Below, piece after piece: positions 17,145 to 25,870 of a stretch of 48,549 nucleotides of DNA. Every line of letters starts with the position of its first letter. Position 1 is the first letter of the stretch. The notes under the pieces are model-generated. The model did not search any database. It worked only from the letters and a program-made list of their open reading frames with translations, and had not been told where the DNA came from. A program made the translations under genes and the position numbers. Source of the stretch: Pseudonocardiales bacterium (GTDB lineage Bacteria > Actinomycetota > Actinomycetes > Mycobacteriales > Pseudonocardiaceae); the NCBI GenBank assembly GCA_019247305.1, contig JAFAPC010000179.1, forward strand, positions 1 through 48,549, in the 5' to 3' direction.

Positions 17145-17987
17145 ATGCGTGCGACCGTGCGGAGCCGGCGGTTGGGTGCCCAGCTGGGCCGTTACCGCAA
17201 CAAGCGTGGCTTGTCCGGGGAGCAGGTGGCGGCCGAGCTGGGCGTGGGGCAGCCGCAGTGGTCCCGGATCGAGAACGGCAAGGCGAAGCTCACCCCCGCC
17301 GCGCTGCACCGCCTCGTCGAGGTCCTCGGTATCCCCGAAGCCGACGCTGGCAGGTTGGAGGAGTTGCGGCGGCGTTCGGCAGAGCCGGGGTGGTGGCAGG
17401 ATTATGGGGATATTCTCAGTGAGCCGGTGGAGATGCTCATTGAGCTAGAAGTCGAGGCGTCCTGGATCCGCAGTTACGAAGGTCATGTGATTCCGGGTCT
17501 GCTGCAGACCCGTGACTACGCTGAGCGGATTATGACCGCGGGTTCTATGCACATCCGGGTGGCGGATATTGACCGTTACTTGGAGTTGCGGATGCGCCGG
17601 CAGAAGCGGCTGGCTGAGGGGATGCGCTTCACCGCTATCCTCTCGGAGGCGGCGATTCGCCAGCAGGTCGGCGGCCCCCATGTGCTGCGGGAGCAACTCC
17701 GTCACATCACTCGGGCTGTTCGCGAGTTCGATGTCACTGTCCAGGTGGTGCCTTTCACTGCTGATGCGCACGCCGCGCTGGCCGCCTCTTTCGTCATCAT
17801 CCAGTGGCCTGATGAGGATGACGCCGAGGCCGTCTTCGTCGATGGGGAGACCAGCTTCACCGTCTATGAGCGCGACGGCATCATCCGGCAGTATGTGCAC
17901 GCTTTCGCCTCGGTACAGGCTCAAGCCCTCGCCCCTCGGGAGTCCCTCGACCTGATCCACGCTGTGATGAAGGAGCTAACACCATGA
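17145..17987 (+). CDS. XRE/DUF5753 regulator (Scr1 type), first tandem copy
   Basis: 280 aa. The XRE helix-turn-helix occupies about residues 8-62 (EQVAAELGVGQPQWSRIENG); DUF5753 follows with WIRSYEGHVIPGLLQTRDYA, the family hallmark, and a C-terminal segment VQVVPFTADAHAALAASFVI. ATG 17145 has AGGGGAGG 5 bp upstream. The stop overlaps the DUF397 start (ATGA). From about residue 79 on, the protein is nearly identical to the product of 18372-19265, but the DNA-binding part differs clearly. The family regulates antibiotic production or morphology in Streptomyces (Scr1, WhiJ-like systems), usually with a DUF397 partner; the local target is not visible. Confidence 0.92.
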   Translation: MRATVRSRRLGAQLGRYRNKRGLSGEQVAAELGVGQPQWSRIENGKAKLTPAALHRLVEVLGIPEADAGRLEELRRRSAEPGWWQDYGDILSEPVEMLIELEVEASWIRSYEGHVIPGLLQTRDYAERIMTAGSMHIRVADIDRYLELRMRRQKRLAEGMRFTAILSEAAIRQQVGGPHVLREQLRHITRAVREFDVTVQVVPFTADAHAALAASFVIIQWPDEDDAEAVFVDGETSFTVYERDGIIRQYVHAFASVQAQALAPRESLDLIHAVMKELTP

Positions 17988-18214
17988 CCACCACCCGCGT
18001 CGCGCCGCAGGCAGCGCTGGCCGACGCGACCTACCACAAGTCCACCCGCAGCTCAGCCGCCGGCAACTGCGTCGCGGTCGGCCGCGCGGGCGACTGGGTT
18101 GGAGTGCACGACACCAAGCACGGCTCCGAGGGAATCCGGCGCACCACCTTGGCGTTCCCCGCCGCTGTCTTCGCCGCCTTCCTCGATGCGGTGAAAACCG
18201 ACGCGCTGCGCTGA
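17984..18214 (+). CDS. DUF397 protein, partner of the first XRE regulator
   Basis: 76 aa with the DUF397 pattern: YHKSTRSSAAGNCVAV, then GDWVGVHDTKHG and a terminal F-P-A-A-V-F-A-A-F-L. Its ATG overlaps the regulator stop by 4 bp, so translation is coupled. In Scr1/WhiJ-type modules the DUF397 protein (Scr2-like) binds and antagonises its regulator, giving an arrangement like a toxin-antitoxin or anti-repressor pair; this is inferred from the family. Confidence 0.9.
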   Translation: MTTTRVAPQAALADATYHKSTRSSAAGNCVAVGRAGDWVGVHDTKHGSEGIRRTTLAFPAAVFAAFLDAVKTDALR

Positions 18215-18344
18215 CCGCCGGACACCACGCCCCCGCCGTGGCGTCGGTCCTCCTGCCCGTGGCGTCTCGCCCCCGCCGTGCCCGGCCCCTGAGGTCCGGC
18301 GCCAGCGGTCCAGCGCGGAGCAGCACTGGCACCAGGGCATCACC

Positions 18345-18371
18345 TTGCCCCATTATCGCATAATGCATAGC
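18345..18371 (+). promoter_or_regulatory. Promoter/operator of the second XRE cassette, possibly leaderless
   Basis: CATAAT (18359-18364) is 7 bp before ATG 18372, the spacing expected if transcription begins at the ATG itself. The surrounding GCATAATGC (18358-18366) is identical to the core of the operator at 17034-17054. There is no Shine-Dalgarno before ATG 18363 or 18372. Confidence 0.5.
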
Positions 18372-19265
18372 ATGAATCCTGCCAACAATGCCTGGCCCCG
18401 CAGATCTCCCCGGAAGCGGGCCATCCGCCCGACGGTGCGCAGCCGGCGACTCGGCGCCCGGCTGGGCCGCTACCGCGCTGAGTGCGGCCTGACCGGCGCG
18501 GAGCTGGCCAGCAAGCTCGGGATGAGCCAGTCGCAGTGGTCCCGGATGGAGACCGGTAAGGCCAGGGTGACCCCGGCGGTGCTGGGTCGGCTGGCGGAGT
18601 TCCTCGAGATCCCTTGGGTAGAGGTTGGCAAGTTGGAGGAGTTGCGGCGGCGGTCGGCTGAGCCGGGGTGGTGGCAGGATTATGGGGATATTCTCAGTGA
18701 GCCGGTGGAGATGCTCATTGAGCTAGAAGTCGAGGCGTCCTGGATCCGTAGCTACGAAGGCCACGTGATCCCCGGTCTGCTCCAAACCCGCGACTACGCT
18801 GAGCGAATCATGACCGCGGGCGCCATGCACATCCGGGTGGCGGATATTGACCGTTATCTGGAGTTGCGGATGCGCCGGCAGAAGCGGCTGGCTGAGGGGA
18901 TGCGCTTCACCGCTATCCTCTCGGAGGCGGCGATCCGTCAGCAGGTCGGTGGTCCTGAGGTGCTGCGTGAGCAGCTGCGGTACATCACTCGGGCTGTTCG
19001 CGAGTTCGATGTCACTGTCCAGGTGGTGCCTTTCACTGCCGACGCGCACGCCGCGCTGGCCGCATCTTTCGTCATTATCCAGTGGCCCGATGAGGATGAC
19101 GCCGAGGCCGTCTTCGTCGATGGGGAGACCAGCTTCACTGTCTACGAGCGCGACGGCATCATCCGGCAATATGTGCACGCTTTCGCCTCCGTGCAAGCCC
19201 AAGCCCTTCCACCCCGAGAATCCCTCGACCTCATCCACACCACTATCAAGGAGCTCACACCATGA
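18372..19265 (+). CDS. XRE/DUF5753 regulator (Scr1 type), second tandem copy
   Basis: 297 aa from ATG 18372 (ATG 18363 and TTG 18345 are alternatives). A basic N-terminal stretch (RRSPRKRAIRPTVRSRRLG) precedes an XRE helix-turn-helix (AELASKLGMSQSQWSRMETG). DUF5753 is almost the same as in the upstream copy, differing at scattered positions such as AMHIR for SMHIR and GPEVL for GPHVL. The copies lie about 1.28 kb apart, each followed by its own DUF397 gene. High sensor identity with diverged DNA-binding domains suggests duplication followed by gene conversion of the sensor half, or domain swapping. The stop overlaps DUF397 (ATGA). Confidence 0.92.
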   Translation: MNPANNAWPRRSPRKRAIRPTVRSRRLGARLGRYRAECGLTGAELASKLGMSQSQWSRMETGKARVTPAVLGRLAEFLEIPWVEVGKLEELRRRSAEPGWWQDYGDILSEPVEMLIELEVEASWIRSYEGHVIPGLLQTRDYAERIMTAGAMHIRVADIDRYLELRMRRQKRLAEGMRFTAILSEAAIRQQVGGPEVLREQLRYITRAVREFDVTVQVVPFTADAHAALAASFVIIQWPDEDDAEAVFVDGETSFTVYERDGIIRQYVHAFASVQAQALPPRESLDLIHTTIKELTP

Positions 19266-19462
19266 CCACCACCCGCGCCGGGCCCACCTACACCAAATCC
19301 ACCCGCAGCACCGCCAGCGGCGGCTGCGTGGAGGTCGCCGACCTGGGCAACGGCCACCGCGCTATCCGGGACAGCAAGCACCCCACCGGCCCCGTCCTGA
19401 CCATCCCCGCCCCCGCCTGGTCCGCCTTCACCACCGCGCTGCGCACCCCTCAGTTCGTTTGA
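19262..19462 (+). CDS. DUF397 protein, partner of the second XRE regulator
   Basis: 66 aa: YTKSTRSTASGGCVEVADLG, IRDSKHPTGPVLTIPAPAW, then S-A-F-T-T-A-L. It is a typical DUF397 protein but clearly different from the first copy, so partners have diverged more than the sensor halves of the regulators. The ATG overlaps the regulator stop by 4 bp. Confidence 0.9.
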   Translation: MTTTRAGPTYTKSTRSTASGGCVEVADLGNGHRAIRDSKHPTGPVLTIPAPAWSAFTTALRTPQFV

Positions 19463-19520
19463 CTCCCAGCCGGTCGCCGCCCCGAGCCGTTTCCCGCAGC
19501 GTGTGCTCGACTCTCCTGTC

Positions 19521-19580
19521 GCCGAGTTCGACACCAGAGTCGTCACTTGCAAGCCGGGCAGCGCTGGTGTCGAACTCGGC
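19521..19580. repeat. 17-bp perfect inverted repeat
   Basis: GCCGAGTTCGACACCAG (19521-19537) and CTGGTGTCGAACTCGGC (19564-19580) with a 26-nt loop, in a non-coding stretch of about 540 bp. It is close to transposase debris and could be an element end, a palindromic repeat unit or the terminator of the XRE/DUF397 pair. Confidence 0.7.
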
Positions 19581-19624
19581 GCACAGAGCGCATTCAAGAT
19601 CAGGAGTGCGGGTGAGATCCAGAG

Positions 19625-19691
19625 CCGTGAACTCGACGAGACCGACGTCGCGCCCAAGCGCCCCACAACGCCTGTGACGTCGAATTCACGG
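19625..19691. repeat. Second inverted repeat, 14 bp with one mismatch
   Basis: CCGTGAACTCGACG (19625-19638) pairs with CGTCGAATTCACGG (19678-19691) with one mismatch and a 39-nt loop. Together with 19521-19580 it makes two successive stem-loops sharing the theme GAACTCG/CGAGTTC. Confidence 0.5.
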
Positions 19692-19828
19692 ACAGCGAGG
19701 CCACCGGGAGCGACCAACTCGCCCTGGTCCCGCAACGTGGTCACATCGGAGAGCACCCGACCACCATCAGCGATCAGTACCGCAGTGTCCGCCAGTACCC
19801 GGCCCCGATCGTGGACCGGAAAAGTGCT
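19690..19828 (-). pseudogene. IS1380-family transposase fragment
   Basis: The minus frame reads STFPVHDRGRVLADTAVLIA then DGGRVLSDVTTLRDQGELVA, closely resembling the N-terminal conserved block of IS1380-family transposases (HDPGRVL.DLAVMLADGG..LSDL..LRDQ). Similarity ends about 19690 and the frame is not a complete gene on either side. It is read as a relic of an insertion sequence. The rest of 19463-19985 holds the two inverted repeats above and no gene. Confidence 0.6.
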
Positions 19829-20006
19829 CCTCAGCTTTCGCGGATAAATGGCTTAAGCATCCTCGTCAAACATGGCCGGGAATACTCGGGGCTAGGATGT
19901 CTGGGCGTCATGAGCGTTGGGTGGGTGGAATCTCATCCTCACGGTGATCATGCTTGGTTGGTCATTTCGCGGAGGCGGTGCGTGGATGAGTGGTGAGGGC
20001 AATCCG

Positions 20007-20255
20007 ATGAATGATCCCCGGGACGTGCCCACCGTGCGGCTGAGCGAGGAGGGGCGTCGGTTCGCGCAGCGCTGCGCGGTCTTGACCGGCTTTGCGCCCT
20101 ATGACCTGCTAGCGACCGGTATGGCCGATCTGTACCTCGTCACAGCTCGCAACCAGGTCGGAGCCGCCACCCTCGATGCGGTCCTCGCCGTGGTGGATCA
20201 AGATCCCGACAGTCTGAGCGGTACCGACCTGGAGGTGGCGCGCGCGCTGACGTAG
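20007..20255 (+). CDS. Hypothetical small protein
   Basis: 82 aa from ATG 20007 (GAGGG 8 bp upstream); ATG 19986, with GGAGG upstream, would add seven residues. The sequence (VPTVRLSEEGRRFAQRCAVL, then DLLATGMADLYLVTARN) is helical-looking and acidic at the end. I do not recognise a family. It is in the same direction as the GMC oxidoreductase 77 bp downstream and might be its first operon gene. Codon positions look normal for the genome. Confidence 0.55.
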   Translation: MNDPRDVPTVRLSEEGRRFAQRCAVLTGFAPYDLLATGMADLYLVTARNQVGAATLDAVLAVVDQDPDSLSGTDLEVARALT

Positions 20256-20332
20256 TTCTCCTGCACCGAGGAATCCGCGGAGGTGGGCAGCGCTGCGGAC
20301 CCGCAGGGCTCTCGCACCGAGGAGATGCCCAC

Positions 20333-22240
20333 GTGAGCCCCAGGACGGTGAATGGAACGGTCGCGAGCCGGCGGCGCTATGACGTCATCGTCGTCGGCGC
20401 GGGCATTGCGGGAAGCCTCATCGCCAAGCAGCTCGGCCGGCAAGGCTGGCAGGTGCTTGTCCTGGAGGCGGGCACCGGCGGGCGCGAGACGTGGGAAGGT
20501 CACCTTGACGCGGTCGAGACTTTCCGCTCGGCGGTAGCGAAGGTGCCCAATTCCGCATTCCGGCACAACGCCGCCGTGCTCTCTCCCGATGTCGGTGACC
20601 TTGCCCCGGACGGCTTGAGTTTCACCGCGGATGGCTACTTTGTCCAAAACGGCGAGCTGCCCTACAGCGCCGACTACCTGCGCGCGGTGGGCGGTGCCGG
20701 CATGCACTGGCTCGGTATCTGCCTGCGCCTGCACCCCGACGACTTCGCCGTCAAGACGCGGTACGGCTACGGCCGGGACTGGCCGATCAGCTACCACGAC
20801 CTGGAGCCCCATTACCGCGCCGCCGAGCGGGAGATCGGCGTGGCGGGTGATGCCCAGGAGCAGCGGGACCTGGGTGTGCCGTTGGACCCCGACTACATCT
20901 ACCCGATGCACAAGATCCCGCCGAGCTACCTCGACGAGGTCTGCCGGAGCCTCGATGGACAGACGATTCACGATCCGGTGGCCCGCGAGGACTTCCCGCT
21001 AAAGGTCGTCAGCGTGCCGCAGGGCCGCAACAGCACCCCCGATCCCCGCTACGCTCACGGTCTCGGCTACCGGCCCAAGGGTGCCGTCGGCCTGCCGAAC
21101 TACGGCGAACGCTGCGTCGGCAACGCCAGCTGTGTGCCCTTCTGCCCCGCGCAGGCCAAATGGACGCCGCTGCGCACTCAGGCGGAGTTCGCCGAGTCCG
21201 TCACCCTCGCGTCGCGCTGCGTGGTCACTCGGGTAATCGAGGGACATGACGGGCGCATCAAGGGCGTCGAGTACCGCGTGTATGACGACCCGGCGTCGGC
21301 GGTAAGCCGGCCGTACCGGGCCGAGGCCGACGTCGTCGTGGCGGCGCATGCGATCGAGAACGCCCGGCTCCTGCTCACCTCAGGTCTCGCAAGGGGAAGT
21401 GGTGAGCTGGGCCGGAACGTGATGGACCATCCGACCATGCTCGCCTGGGCTCTCTCACCCGCCAGCGGCGGCCAGATCGGCCCGTTCCGCGGCCCCGGCT
21501 CCACGTCTGGCTGGGAGGCGTTCCGCTTCGGGGACGCGCGTCGGCGGCGCGCGCCGTTCCGGATCGAGATCGGCAACTGGGGCTGGTTGTGGGCTACGGG
21601 AGCACCGATGAGCAACGTGGGCACCGCGCTTGGCGTCGGCGGCGACCGGATGGGAAACATCGTCCCGGCAGCTGTCTTCGGGACGGAGCTGCGCCACGCC
21701 CTGGGCGATCAGATCGGCCGTCAGCTCCAGCTCGCCGTCGAGCAGCCCGCCGACCGCGACAATCGGGTAACCATCGAGGATCGGTATCGCGACGCGATGG
21801 GAAACCCGCGCCCAGTGCTCACCTACAACCTCAGCGACCATGTCAAGGATGGTCTCGCGGCGGCCAAGCGCGTCGCGTCGGCCATCTACGCTCAGCTCGG
21901 GGCGCAAGAACATACCGACCACAGTCCCCGCGACGGCGTCGCCCCGCTCGGTTACTTTCGGTACCGCGACCACGACTACGCCTACAAGGGAGCCGGGCAC
22001 GGCGCGGGCACGCACATCATGGGTGCGGACTCGACGAGTTCAGTCGTCGAGTCCTTCCAGCGCTGCTGGGACCATCCCAATCTGTACGCGGTGGGCTGCG
22101 GCAGTATGCCCTCCATCGGCACGTCCAATCCCTCGCTGACCATGGCGGCCCTCGCGCTGCGCAGCGCCGAACAGATCCACCGCGACCTTCTTGAGCTGCA
22201 TCGCCCGGTGAACCTGGGCACTGTGGAGGTCCACAGGTGA
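20333..22240 (+). CDS. GMC-family FAD oxidoreductase
   Basis: 635 aa. The FAD-binding Rossmann motif is YDVIVVGAGIAGSLIAKQ (about residues 16-33), the second conserved block is AVGGAGMHWLG, and the C-terminal GMC signature includes GAGTHIMGADSTSS and VGCGSMPSIGTSNPSLTMAA. A Cys cluster (RCVGNASCVPFCPAQ, about residue 262) resembles that of gluconate-2-dehydrogenase-like GMC members. It oxidises an alcohol or sugar-like substrate that cannot be named. GTG 20333 has GAGGAG upstream. Its stop overlaps the ferritin-like gene by 4 bp (GTGA), so the two acted together. Confidence 0.9.
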   Translation: MSPRTVNGTVASRRRYDVIVVGAGIAGSLIAKQLGRQGWQVLVLEAGTGGRETWEGHLDAVETFRSAVAKVPNSAFRHNAAVLSPDVGDLAPDGLSFTADGYFVQNGELPYSADYLRAVGGAGMHWLGICLRLHPDDFAVKTRYGYGRDWPISYHDLEPHYRAAEREIGVAGDAQEQRDLGVPLDPDYIYPMHKIPPSYLDEVCRSLDGQTIHDPVAREDFPLKVVSVPQGRNSTPDPRYAHGLGYRPKGAVGLPNYGERCVGNASCVPFCPAQAKWTPLRTQAEFAESVTLASRCVVTRVIEGHDGRIKGVEYRVYDDPASAVSRPYRAEADVVVAAHAIENARLLLTSGLARGSGELGRNVMDHPTMLAWALSPASGGQIGPFRGPGSTSGWEAFRFGDARRRRAPFRIEIGNWGWLWATGAPMSNVGTALGVGGDRMGNIVPAAVFGTELRHALGDQIGRQLQLAVEQPADRDNRVTIEDRYRDAMGNPRPVLTYNLSDHVKDGLAAAKRVASAIYAQLGAQEHTDHSPRDGVAPLGYFRYRDHDYAYKGAGHGAGTHIMGADSTSSVVESFQRCWDHPNLYAVGCGSMPSIGTSNPSLTMAALALRSAEQIHRDLLELHRPVNLGTVEVHR

Positions 22241-23472
22241 CCGCGACCCACCACCCCTCCGATGTGGGCGGTGCGACCGGGAGCGGGACCGAAGGCCTCG
22301 TCCTCGGCGACCGGCAGCTGCCGTTCGCGCTTCCCCAGACGCTTCCCGAACTGCGGACCTACCTTCAGGGAGCGCTGGAGATTGAGCACCTCACGATCCC
22401 GCCGTATCTGACGGCGATGTACACGGTCCAGGCCGGTACCAACAAGGCCGCGTACTACACAATCCGCAGCATCGTGCTGGAGGAGATGCTGCATATGACC
22501 CTCGTCGCCAATCTGCTCAACGCGGTCGGCGGTCGGCCCAGGGTGGCCCATCCGGACTTTGTCCGCAGCTATCCGGCGAAGCTGCCCTACAGCGCCTTGG
22601 ACGTGGAAATCCCGTTGCGGCATTTCTCCCCAGAGGCGATGCGGACCTTCCTGCTCATCGAGCACCCGCAGCGCCATGACGCCGGCCCGTTCCAGCCGGA
22701 GCAGGGCTGAACCTCAGTCGGGCAGTTCTACGACTTCATCCGCAAGGGACTGCTTAAGCTGGTCACCGAGCTCGGCGAGAACGTCGTTTTCTGCGGAGCC
22801 AGAGAGCGGCAGGTCGGCCCGGAGGATTTCTACAACTCCGGCGGGAAGGCGTTCCCCGTCACTGACCTGCCCTCCGCGCTTCTCGCGCTGCGGGTGATCA
22901 CCGATCAGGGAGAGGGGCTCAGCGACTCCATCTTCGGCAGCGACGAGGAGTTGTTCGGTGAGCAGCGCCAGGTTGCCCACTACTTCCGGTTCACTGAGAT
23001 CCTCACGGGGCGTATCTACAGCCCACACGACACCCCCGACGCGCCACCCACCGGTCCCGAGATCGACGTGCGCTGGGAAAACGCCTACCTGATCGATCCG
23101 AATGCCTCCGTCGCCGACTACGCCCGCTACCCAGACACGGCGGTGTACGAGCATGCGGTGACCTTCAACGACGCCTACGCCGAACTCCTCGCCCACCTGG
23201 AAATCGCTTTCAACGGCATGCCCCGCTTCATGATCCTCGGTGTGCCCGCGATGCTCCGCCTGCGCGAGCACGCCGAGCGGCTCTACTGCAACCCGCACCC
23301 TGATCCGGCCAAGGGGCGGCGCGGATACTGTGCCAGCGCTACCTTCGAAATCGACCACCGCCAGATCAGCTGCGGCCACGAAGTCGCCTCGGCGAGGGTC
23401 CGCACAGCGCGCCTGAAGGTCGAAGAACCCGTCGACCTCTCCGGCGTCGAACCCTCCTGTAGCACAGTATGA
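22237..23472 (+). pseudogene. Ferritin-like (PF12902, VioB-like) protein interrupted by an in-frame TGA
   Basis: One reading frame would encode 411 aa. Residues 1-157 carry the ferritin-like diiron helices (EIEHLTIPPYLTAMYTV, VLEEMLHMTLVANLLNAVGG). A TGA at 22708-22710 interrupts; the same frame resumes at once with the expected family sequence (VGQFYDFIRKGLLKLVTELG, RQVGPEDFYNSGG) and runs to 23472. This is a single nonsense change rather than a frameshift. VioB/RebD N-terminal domains share this fold, and such genes often neighbour GMC oxidoreductases. A truncated 157-aa product would lack much of the helical bundle. A sequencing error or readthrough cannot be excluded. Confidence 0.8.
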
Positions 23473-23481
23473 GAGCAGTTC

Positions 23482-24288
23482 CTACAGTTTTTGGCCGACG
23501 GCTGCGTAGAGGTTGGAATGGTGCGGGTGCGCACCGGGGTCTTGTGGTGACTCGGGGCGCCACTGCGCGGTGTAGACCAGACCAGGTTCCACCAGCTCGA
23601 AACCGTCGAACAGCCGCATAACCTCGGCGTGGGTGCGCGGGTAGGCCGGCTCCTGGGTGCTTTTGAACACCTCGACGGCCTGGGCCATCCGCTCGGGCAT
23701 GCCATCCGGCGTGAAGTGCGACAACGCTAGGTAACTCCCCCGTGCAAGCCTTTCCCGGTAGCCAGCGACGATACTCCAAGGATCATCGGAGTCCGGCACG
23801 AACTGCATCACCTCAACCATGATCAGGCCGAGTGGCTGCGTCAGGTCCAGCAACCGGTGCGCTTCGGGAGAGTCGAGGATCGTCTGCGGCTGACGCAGAT
23901 CAGCCCGGATCACGGCAGCATTGCCGTTACCCGCGAGAAGCAGCTGACTGTGCGCAACTGTGATCGGTTCGATGTCCACATACAGCACACGGCACGACGG
24001 GTCAGCTTCCTGAGCGATCTCGTGTACGTTGTCTACCGTGGGAATGCCGGAGCCCAGATCGAGGAATTGCCGGATACCGGCCTCGACCAAGAACAGGATC
24101 GCCCGGCGAAGGAATCCGCGGTTCAGCCGGACCATGTCCCGGGCGGGCACCGCCGCGAGCAGCCGTTCCGCTGCTTCCCGGTCTACCTTGAAATTGTGCG
24201 CCCCGCCCAGCACATAGTCGTACATGCGAGCCGCGCTGGGCACCACGATATTGAACTCGTCCGGCACCCAGGTCAACTTCTTATCCAC
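23482..24288 (-). CDS. SAM-dependent methyltransferase (PF04672/DUF574 family)
   Basis: 268 aa. The SAM-binding motif is FLDLGSGIPTVDNVHEIAQ, with the acidic end of beta-2 in VLYVDIEPITVAH, and a typical N-terminus (PSAARMYDYVLGGAHNFKVD) of this actinobacterial family. Members methylate unidentified, often secondary-metabolite, substrates. GTG 24288 follows AGGGTGG by 5 bp; the frame extends to 24492 without support. It converges on the ferritin-like gene (9 bp between stops). A second family member, about half similar by eye, lies at 38819-39640. Confidence 0.88.
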   Translation of the reverse strand: MDKKLTWVPDEFNIVVPSAARMYDYVLGGAHNFKVDREAAERLLAAVPARDMVRLNRGFLRRAILFLVEAGIRQFLDLGSGIPTVDNVHEIAQEADPSCRVLYVDIEPITVAHSQLLLAGNGNAAVIRADLRQPQTILDSPEAHRLLDLTQPLGLIMVEVMQFVPDSDDPWSIVAGYRERLARGSYLALSHFTPDGMPERMAQAVEVFKSTQEPAYPRTHAEVMRLFDGFELVEPGLVYTAQWRPESPQDPGAHPHHSNLYAAVGQKL

Positions 24289-24297
24289 GTGTACCAC

Positions 24298-24730
24298 CCT
24301 TGCGGTCAGCCGGTAGCGCGTCGCCTCAGCGGGAACCGAGCAGCTCGACGATCTTATCGGATGCCCCTGGCGGTGTGCGGACCAGCTCGAGCATCCGGTT
24401 AGCTCGAGCCCCCGGGGAGTCTTCGCTCGGCCGTCTCGCCACGGGCCGCGCCACGCGGGACGATGGCACGGGCGCAGCGCAACCTCGTCCACAATTCACG
24501 GTGCGTGAAGCGCCGGTCACGCAAATCATGTCTTGTCGTGCTCTCCTCATCCGAGGAAACTTCTCTGACGAGTGGTAGTGCCTACGGCAGGGTCACCGTC
24601 GGCCAGCTCGTCACAACGCGGTCACGCCAGACGGTGACGTCCTGCCTGGATGCATTGTTGTTGTCCGACGCCCAGGCCAACGAACACCTAGTGACGCGAC
24701 GCGAGCGTGCAGCTGACGGGAGCTCATATC
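24298..24730. other. 433-bp intergenic region without a recognisable gene
   Basis: Between divergent methyltransferase and phosphoesterase genes. Short frames exist on both strands, but none has a ribosome site plus family-like sequence. The direct repeat AGCTCGAGC occurs twice (around 24385 and 24402). Promoters of both flanking genes must lie here, but none is obvious. Confidence 0.5.
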
Positions 24731-25870
24731 GTGACCACCCCAAGCCCCATAGGCCATGTTGTGATCCTGATACAGGAAAACCACACCACCGACAACTATT
24801 TTCGCTCCATGGCCGCCTACGGAGCTAATGTCGCTACCGACTGGCCAACCTCCCCTAACCCCCCGGCCCACGACCAGCCCCATGACCGCCATGCCTACTA
24901 CCGGTGGCTGACCGGTCGCAGCACCGGGGCGCACGTACAATTTGACACCACGGCGGTGTTGCCGTTTTATGCCTGGCTGGCCGCCACTGGAGCGTTTCTG
25001 GAAAATCACTGCGCCGGATTTGGCACCAACTCCACCCCGAATCATCTGCTCCTGGTGGGCGGGCAGAGCCCGACCCTGCGCAACCCGCCCCGGAACGAAC
25101 CCCAGCCGGTGTGGGATATGCCCTCGCTGCCCGGACACGCCGAGGATCATGGGGTGAGCTGGCGGGCCTACACGGGGCGCAGTGGCTACCCGGTGTCCTT
25201 CTACGCCCAGCTCCAAGGATCACCGCAGGTGGTGAGCTCAGCACAGTTCGTCGCCGACGTCACCAACGGCGAGCTGCCGGCACTGTCGATGGTCTGGCAT
25301 GACAGCCCGTCGGACGAGCACCCCCCGGCCAATGTCACCATCGGCCATGATGTGATCTGGCAGGCCGTGGACGCCGTCGCCCAGGCCGGGCTGTGGGCGT
25401 CCACGGTGTTCCTGCTCACCTGGGACGACTGGGGCGGCTACGACGATCACGTGGCCACCCCGAATGTGGAGTACACCCCCGATGAGGTGCAGTTGGCCTA
25501 CGGGCCCCGGGTGCCGCTGCTGGTCTTCGGTGGTCGGGTGCGAGCCGGAATCGACCACCGATGGTGTTCGCATGTCAGCATCCCCAAAACCGCTCTACAA
25601 CTGCTGGGGCTGCCGCCCTTGGGCGTCTCCCGGCTGGATGACGACCCGGGCCTGGCCGATCTGGTGGATGTGACCCCCGGTGCCGCCTCGAGTCCCCTGC
25701 CGCCGGCCTACGGCAGCACCATCACCCAGCCCTCCCCGCCAGACCCAGCCCCGGATCCGACCCCGCCGCCGCCGTCTCCGGTGGATCAACCTCAGCCGGT
25801 GGGGCCGGTGGTGCTGCGCGACGGCGGCACCCTGCCGCCGCCCGACGACGTCCTGATCACCCGCCGCTGA
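24731..25870 (+). CDS. Phosphoesterase (PF04185, phospholipase C/acid phosphatase type)
   Basis: 379 aa. Conserved metal/active-site blocks are visible: IQENHTTDNYF near the start, DHGVSWRAYTG in the middle and LTWDDWGGYDDHVA (about residue 235). The last 60 residues are Pro-rich. The family hydrolyses phosphodiester or phosphomonoester bonds, such as in phospholipids. Most relatives are secreted, but I see no signal peptide from GTG 24731 or from GTG 24707, so it may be cytoplasmic or miss its leader. GTG 24731 is preferred because of GGGAG about 8 bp upstream. Confidence 0.87.
   Translation: MTTPSPIGHVVILIQENHTTDNYFRSMAAYGANVATDWPTSPNPPAHDQPHDRHAYYRWLTGRSTGAHVQFDTTAVLPFYAWLAATGAFLENHCAGFGTNSTPNHLLLVGGQSPTLRNPPRNEPQPVWDMPSLPGHAEDHGVSWRAYTGRSGYPVSFYAQLQGSPQVVSSAQFVADVTNGELPALSMVWHDSPSDEHPPANVTIGHDVIWQAVDAVAQAGLWASTVFLLTWDDWGGYDDHVATPNVEYTPDEVQLAYGPRVPLLVFGGRVRAGIDHRWCSHVSIPKTALQLLGLPPLGVSRLDDDPGLADLVDVTPGAASSPLPPAYGSTITQPSPPDPAPDPTPPPPSPVDQPQPVGPVVLRDGGTLPPPDDVLITRR

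Noticed and set aside
19503..19847. 114-aa plus-strand ORF
   Set aside because: It is the antisense of the IS1380-like fragment plus inverted repeats, with no ribosome site.
24300..24828. Several short ORFs in the gap before the phosphoesterase
   Set aside because: No ribosome sites and no recognisable sequence; composition is like random high-GC frames.
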